The position numbers were made by a program, and so were the translations under genes. Under the pieces are notes generated by a model. The model saw only the letters and a list, made by a program, of their open reading frames with translations, searched no databases and was not told where the DNA came from. From WJKG01 sp964627305 (GTDB lineage Bacteria; Zixibacteria; MSB-5A5; GN15; FEB-12), in NCBI GenBank assembly GCA_964627305.1, contig CAZVHP010000001.1:558001-622000 (forward strand): 64,000 nucleotides of DNA, in the 5' to 3' direction. This document shows, in pieces, positions 59,745-64,000 of the stretch (position 1 is its first letter; each line of letters starts with the position of its first letter).

Positions 59745-61991
59745 GTGAATTCATCTGTTAAACGATTACTGACTCTGGCCGGGTTGGTGCTGGCCGGCGT
59801 AGTTCTGTGTACCTCTGGGCTGTTCGCCGGCGATGCAGACATGATTGATTGGGACAAGGCATCGCCCTCGGAGATTCATGAGCGTCTGGGGCAGAGCAAG
59901 GCTCAGGCCCTGCTGGACCAGCAGTTTTATCGCAAGTTGATGGCTCAGGAGAAGGCGGTCAGCAATCAGACCGGCTATGATGTTCTGCACTATGACATAT
60001 TCATGCGGATCAATGATACGACTGAGTGGATCTATGGGCAGGTTGGTGTGACGGCAGAGGTGGTGGACATGTTTCTGCAGATCGTGGAGCTTGATCTGCT
60101 CGGCAATATGACAGTTGATTCCGTGGTGACAGACAGCTCACAATTGTCGTTTTCTCATCCGGGGGATATTCTGTCTGTTGACCTGGGGCGGGCGTTTGGT
60201 CCTGGCGAGCAGTTTTCCTTCACGGTATTTTACGATGGACATCCTACTGAAGGGGGATTTCAGGGATTCTCGTTCGACACCCGTGCGACGGGGAAGGTGA
60301 TGAGTTCGCTATCGGAGCCGTACTTCGCTCGATCATGGTGGCCGTGCAAGGACCGCATGGATGATAAGGCGGATACGTACAGCATTGCGATTGAGGTTGA
60401 CACGTCGTTCTATGTTGCCTCCAACGGGACGCTGGACTCTGTGGTGCAGCCCGGCGGGAACACGCATACCTATTACTACTCCGTGGGATACCCGATGGTC
60501 ACGTACTTGTTCTCGCTGGCCATATCGAAGTACACGGTCTGGTATGACGAGTATGTGTACAACGACGGAGCTGACACGCTGCCGTTGGTGCATGCGGTGT
60601 ATCCCGACTGGTACAGCTACTCGCTGCCGCGATATGGCGAGACGCCGAATATCATGGCGATATTCGAGCAAGCCTTCGGGCCTTATCCCTTTCGAGATGA
60701 GAAGTATGGCCATGCCAATTTCGAATGGGGCGGGGGTATGGAGCATCAGACGATGTCCAGCATGGGGGGGTCGAGTTTCGGATTCTCGCTGCCGGTGGTG
60801 GCGCACGAGTTGGCGCACCAGTGGTGGGGTGATATGATAACGTGTGAGACGTGGACAGATATCTGGCTCAATGAGGGCTGGGCATCGTATGCCGAGGCGG
60901 TCTGGACGCTGGCTGAGCAGGGTTGGGGTGCCTATCAGAGCTACATGAATGGCATGGCGTACACGGGTGGCGGGACGATTTACCGCGCCGACACTACCGA
61001 TGTGTGGAGCATCTTCCATGGCGGGTTGTCTTATGACAAGGCCTCGTGGGTGGTGCACATGTTACGGGGGATGCTGGGAGACTCGCTGTTTTTTGTCGGG
61101 ATCGATGCCTACTACAATTCTGAGCACCAGCATGGATCGGCGACGACGGAGGATTTCAAGAACGTCTGGGAAGCAGCCAGCGGCTGGGAGCTTGATTTCT
61201 ACTTCGATCAGTGGATCTACGGTACCTATCGTCCGAATTACAACTGGGCATGGCTGGTTGAGTTATCAGATTCTACCGGTTACGACCTGTACATTTGGAC
61301 AAAGCAGGTGCAGACCTCGCAGCCTCAGGTGTTCACGATGCCGATTCCGTTTGTGGTCAGCTACTCTGGCGGGGGCAACGATACGCTCAAACTCTGGGTG
61401 GATCAACGCGAGCAGATACTGCGGGCGAATGTACCGGCCAATGTCACCAGCGTGCAACTCGATCCGGCTGACTGGGTGCTTAAGTATCAGAGTGTGAAGG
61501 ACTTCGGGGTGCGCCTGATTACCATGGCCGACGAGATCGACACGGCTACTCAGTATACGCCGTTCTCGTATGCACTTGAGGCCAGGGGAGGCACGGGCGA
61601 CTACCTGTTTGTCTTCTCGGGCGGCACTCTGCCGAATGGGGTGGCTCTTGGGAGTGACGGGGTGCTGTCCGGTGTTCCGACGGAGTTCGGGGACTACAGC
61701 TTCCAGGCGTATGTGACTGATGATGTCTCAACGGGCGCTGACTGGCGGACGTACACGCTCACGGTTGTGGAATCAGACGGGCTGCCGGGTGACGTTATTC
61801 CCGATGGTTCGGTTAATGTTGCTGATCTGACGGCGCTGGTTGATTTTCTGTTCGGCGGTGGTCCGGCGCCACTGAATCCGAACCAGGCCGATGTCGACGC
61901 GAGTTGTACGATCAATGTGCAGGACCTGACGTATCTGACCTCGTATCTGTTCCAGTCGGGTCCGGCCCCGGTCATGGGTTGTGTGCAATAG
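59745..61991 (+). CDS. Secreted M1-family metallopeptidase with Ig-like and dockerin-like C-terminus
   Basis: A 748-residue exported zinc aminopeptidase-like protein. The signal peptide is LLTLAGLVLAGVVLCTSGLF. The catalytic domain has GGMEHQTM (the GAMEN-type exopeptidase loop), HELAHQWWGD with His354, Glu355, His358, and the third ligand Glu377 in NEGWASY. A putative-Ig (He_PIG-like) domain follows (about 600-680, GTLPNGVALGSDGVLSGVP). Two dockerin-like repeats end the protein (GSVNVADLTALVDFLFGG, CTINVQDLTYLTSYLFQSG). TGGAGG at 59734-59739 places the start at GTG 59745 rather than TTG 59733. Extracellular peptide digestion is the likely role. Confidence 0.9.
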   Translation: MNSSVKRLLTLAGLVLAGVVLCTSGLFAGDADMIDWDKASPSEIHERLGQSKAQALLDQQFYRKLMAQEKAVSNQTGYDVLHYDIFMRINDTTEWIYGQVGVTAEVVDMFLQIVELDLLGNMTVDSVVTDSSQLSFSHPGDILSVDLGRAFGPGEQFSFTVFYDGHPTEGGFQGFSFDTRATGKVMSSLSEPYFARSWWPCKDRMDDKADTYSIAIEVDTSFYVASNGTLDSVVQPGGNTHTYYYSVGYPMVTYLFSLAISKYTVWYDEYVYNDGADTLPLVHAVYPDWYSYSLPRYGETPNIMAIFEQAFGPYPFRDEKYGHANFEWGGGMEHQTMSSMGGSSFGFSLPVVAHELAHQWWGDMITCETWTDIWLNEGWASYAEAVWTLAEQGWGAYQSYMNGMAYTGGGTIYRADTTDVWSIFHGGLSYDKASWVVHMLRGMLGDSLFFVGIDAYYNSEHQHGSATTEDFKNVWEAASGWELDFYFDQWIYGTYRPNYNWAWLVELSDSTGYDLYIWTKQVQTSQPQVFTMPIPFVVSYSGGGNDTLKLWVDQREQILRANVPANVTSVQLDPADWVLKYQSVKDFGVRLITMADEIDTATQYTPFSYALEARGGTGDYLFVFSGGTLPNGVALGSDGVLSGVPTEFGDYSFQAYVTDDVSTGADWRTYTLTVVESDGLPGDVIPDGSVNVADLTALVDFLFGGGPAPLNPNQADVDASCTINVQDLTYLTSYLFQSGPAPVMGCVQ

Positions 61992-62150
61992 ATGGAGTTA
62001 TGGACAGATGAAGCCTTCTCAAAAGGGCGGTGCTGAAGGCATCCGCCCGGGGGGCAGAGATCGCCTCAATCGTTGCCCTCTGTCAGTGAGGAATGTGGAC
62101 TGCAATTTTAATACTCAATGGCATCGACTGTGTCCAGAGCAGACTTCTCT

Positions 62151-62771
62151 CTACGAAAGACCTGCTCTTTGAGCCAAAAACAGCATTGTGTCAAGCATCT
62201 CCGCCAGTCGAGGACATTTTCCTCGTGCAATGTCTACGTCGAGTTTGTCGAAGAGTTGTTTCCCCTGAGTGACCTTCTTGTAGCTCCGGTTTGTCTTCTC
62301 TCGGTACAACCGGTCCAGTAGCCTGGCCGGCGGTTCGTCGAAGTTCACGGTCTCCGGATTGATGATTCTCCCTGGAAGACTGCTCCTGATGTTTTCCGGA
62401 AAGAGCTTCGGGTCACTCAACAACCAAGCCTCGACCTCGTGCACTGCAAAGAACTGAACGAACCTATCGCTTCCCACTTTGCCTTCAACGTGCCTTTTTG
62501 CCCAATCGTAACGTTCGTCTGCTGAAGTCTTGCGTTCCGGATAGAACGTGGGTCCGTACAGATCAAGCAGCGAAATCACAGCGATAACATCGTTGTCCTG
62601 TAATCGCAGGTCAGCCTTTCTCCTGACTTCGTCGTACAAGTGTCTCCACCCCCTAAATCCCACCGGAGAGATGCCCACCCGCTGAGACAGGCGTCGATTC
62701 AGCCACCGTCTGAAGAAGGCGGGAAGCGCCTTCGTCTCGGTCGCGCCTTCACAGAAGAGCACGAACCTCAC
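62151..62771 (-). CDS. DUF4276/RloB-like TOPRIM-type protein
   Basis: A 206-residue protein starting VLFCEGATETKALPAFFRRW; the CEGxTE motif is the metal-binding Glu motif of TOPRIM-like RloB/DUF4276 proteins. SLLDLYG (about 68-74) supplies the acidic DxD-like position, and FFAVHEVEAWLLSDP matches the family's HExEAxLxxD. These proteins accompany AAA ATPases in presumed phage defence and act as nuclease effectors. Its ATG overlaps the ATPase stop (ATGA, 62768-62771). Only family-level function is claimed. Confidence 0.82.
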   Translation of the reverse strand: MRFVLFCEGATETKALPAFFRRWLNRRLSQRVGISPVGFRGWRHLYDEVRRKADLRLQDNDVIAVISLLDLYGPTFYPERKTSADERYDWAKRHVEGKVGSDRFVQFFAVHEVEAWLLSDPKLFPENIRSSLPGRIINPETVNFDEPPARLLDRLYREKTNRSYKKVTQGKQLFDKLDVDIARGKCPRLAEMLDTMLFLAQRAGLS

Positions 62772-63964
62772 GCCTCTTCCTCCAGTTCGCCGCTTTCGAA
62801 GTACCTGCCCAGTGAATATTCCTTAAGCCATCGGCTCAACTTATCGCTGTCGAAATTCCGCAGTTGCGTCTCGCCATCGGACCATTTGACGACTGTTGTC
62901 ACAGGCTGTGTATCGCCAAAGGCATCAAGGAATTGGGGGGAGTGAGTAGCAAGGATCACTTGTACTCGTTGTGATGCATCTACAGCGTGCTCGGCGATTA
63001 TCGGCAGCATAGAAGGGTGTAGGCCCGTCTCCGGTTCGTCGATTGCAATCACAGGTGCAGGAGACGGAGTAGCGAGTACCGTCATCAGAAAGAGGAATCG
63101 CAAAGTGCCATCAGACAAGTCGGCCGCTGACTGCTCGCGTTTCAGGCTCCTCCAGCGAACTCGAAGCTGGATTCGCTGATCGGACGCTGGAGGAAAGACC
63201 AGTTCCTCGAAGTCATCCCCAAACGCGACTTGCATCGCATCGTTAATGTCCTTCTTGAATAGTCGGTCACTCGTATAGAGGGTGTGGAGGACCGAGATCA
63301 GGTTCTGGCCATCGGGATCGACACGCCTCTCTGGTCGAGAGACAGATGGCTGTCGAATCGGAGCATCTCGATTGACGTGGATATCATGATACACACACCA
63401 AGATGCCAATTCTCGCCGGAACCGCGGTATGAAAGGGTTTGCGGTATAGGGTCCTGCAGCCTGAGACAGTAGTGTCTCTTCTTCAGGGACGAGCCACTCC
63501 GGGGCGGTCAGGCCCTTTTGCCCGGTATCGAACACATGTGCACGAAGCTGGTGTCTCTCAAGGAACTTGAATGGCTGCTCTCTCTCTCCTTGCTCGACGT
63601 CATAATAGTTGCCAAGGAGTTCATGATTGATCTGGTACGCACTCGTTGTGCCTAGTCTTCCTAACTCGAGCTTATATGTGAGACAATTCCGATCAAATTC
63701 ACGGTAATCATCCAGCGGGGAGGTCTTGATATGGAGAGCAATACACTCGTCAGTTCCGTCCCATACCAATGGCTCCATTCCGCCGCTGGTCTGGATATGC
63801 TTGCCCAGTCGACCTTGCGCGGCCACCGCAACGAGTTCCAGTAGTCTCAGAAGGTTCGATTTACCCGATGCATTCGGCCCAATGAGGACATTCAGGTTCC
63901 CGGGCTCCCAAGAGACATTTCGAAGGGACCTGAACCCCCTAACATCCAATTTGACGATTCTCAT
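62768..63964 (-). CDS. AAA_21 family ATPase (RloA/AbiLi-like)
   Basis: A 398-residue SMC/ABC-type ATPase. Walker A is GPNASGKSN (29-37), a signature-like LSDGTLRF lies at about 290, Walker B is VIAIDEPETGLHPSML (about 310-325), and the switch His is in ATHSPQFLDA. The middle insert is smaller than in larger OLD-type ATPases. It lies directly upstream of, and overlaps, the DUF4276 gene, forming a two-gene unit like AbiL or PARIS-type ATPase/TOPRIM defence pairs. GGAGATCAAC precedes the ATG. Confidence 0.86.
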   Translation of the reverse strand: MRIVKLDVRGFRSLRNVSWEPGNLNVLIGPNASGKSNLLRLLELVAVAAQGRLGKHIQTSGGMEPLVWDGTDECIALHIKTSPLDDYREFDRNCLTYKLELGRLGTTSAYQINHELLGNYYDVEQGEREQPFKFLERHQLRAHVFDTGQKGLTAPEWLVPEEETLLSQAAGPYTANPFIPRFRRELASWCVYHDIHVNRDAPIRQPSVSRPERRVDPDGQNLISVLHTLYTSDRLFKKDINDAMQVAFGDDFEELVFPPASDQRIQLRVRWRSLKREQSAADLSDGTLRFLFLMTVLATPSPAPVIAIDEPETGLHPSMLPIIAEHAVDASQRVQVILATHSPQFLDAFGDTQPVTTVVKWSDGETQLRNFDSDKLSRWLKEYSLGRYFESGELEEEA

Positions 63965-64000
63965 GTTGATCTCCGGTTTCGCGATTCGCCGAGTCTGTTG

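Noticed and set aside
1..64000. tRNA, rRNA, transposase or integrase genes
   Set aside because: No TTCGA-type T-arm with flanking acceptor stem and no mobile-element protein motifs were noticed; a tRNAscan/ISfinder run would confirm.

Overview
The window looks like chromosome from an uncultivated, didermic bacterium of the FCB superphylum; candidate phylum Zixibacteria is my best guess. This is inferred from the gene repertoire, not from a marker tree. The clues are moderately high GC, TonB-dependent outer-membrane uptake, secreted proteins with BACON-like repeats and paired C-terminal dockerin-like repeats, a DUF1573 protein, frequent TTG/GTG starts and a cytochrome c maturation cluster. No rRNA, tRNA, CRISPR array, insertion sequence or integrase was seen.

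Layout. 1-575 (-) is the N-terminal half of a DNA methyltransferase that runs off the left edge. 1.7-16.3 kb (+) is a metabolic block: aldehyde dehydrogenase, a cyclic-2,3-diphosphoglycerate-synthetase-like GTPase, carbamate kinase, a CCA/poly(A) nucleotidyltransferase, then a compact TCA module (sucC, sucD, korD-A-B-C, ndk, a LarA-family protein, mdh, icd) closed by a terminator. ackA and a 3-hydroxyacyl-CoA dehydrogenase form a convergent (-) pair. 18.9-24.7 kb carries an outer-membrane protein, a lipoprotein, a cyclophilin, dxr, rseP and lepB. 24.9-31.7 kb carries a DUF1573 protein, ccmA-B-C-D-E-F (with a Cys-type CcmE) and a retropepsin-like protein. 31.8-35.7 kb is a cobalamin-riboswitch operon encoding a BtuB-like TonB-dependent receptor and a secreted beta-propeller protein reminiscent of BtuG. 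36-42.6 kb holds a STAS-like protein, an S9 peptidase (-), a fused alpha+beta 2-oxoacid dehydrogenase E1 and an exported protein. 42.9-50.8 kb is a TonB energy-coupling cluster: TPR protein, membrane protein, ExbB, two ExbD, two nearly identical TonB proteins and a free TonB C-terminal domain. 50.8-56.6 kb holds a small zinc-ribbon protein, a Ski2/Hel308-like helicase with an extra C-terminal winged-helix-like domain, and a Lon-like protein whose ATPase motifs are eroded while its Ser-Lys protease dyad is intact. 57-62 kb encodes two large secreted dockerin-tagged proteins (BACON-like repeats; M1 metallopeptidase). 62.1-64 kb (-) is an AAA ATPase/TOPRIM-like pair of the RloA-RloB/AbiL type, probably defensive.

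How they fit together. The metabolic block encodes isocitrate to 2-oxoglutarate (icd), ferredoxin-linked 2-oxoglutarate to succinyl-CoA (kor), succinyl-CoA to succinate (suc) and malate/oxaloacetate (mdh), with Ndk able to exchange NTPs made by succinyl-CoA synthetase. The ExbB/ExbD/TonB cluster could energise the B12 receptor. The best candidates for undescribed biology are the zinc ribbon-helicase-Lon run at 50.8-56.6 kb, with tandem operator-like repeats in front of the helicase, and the riboswitch-controlled receptor plus dockerin-tagged beta-propeller.
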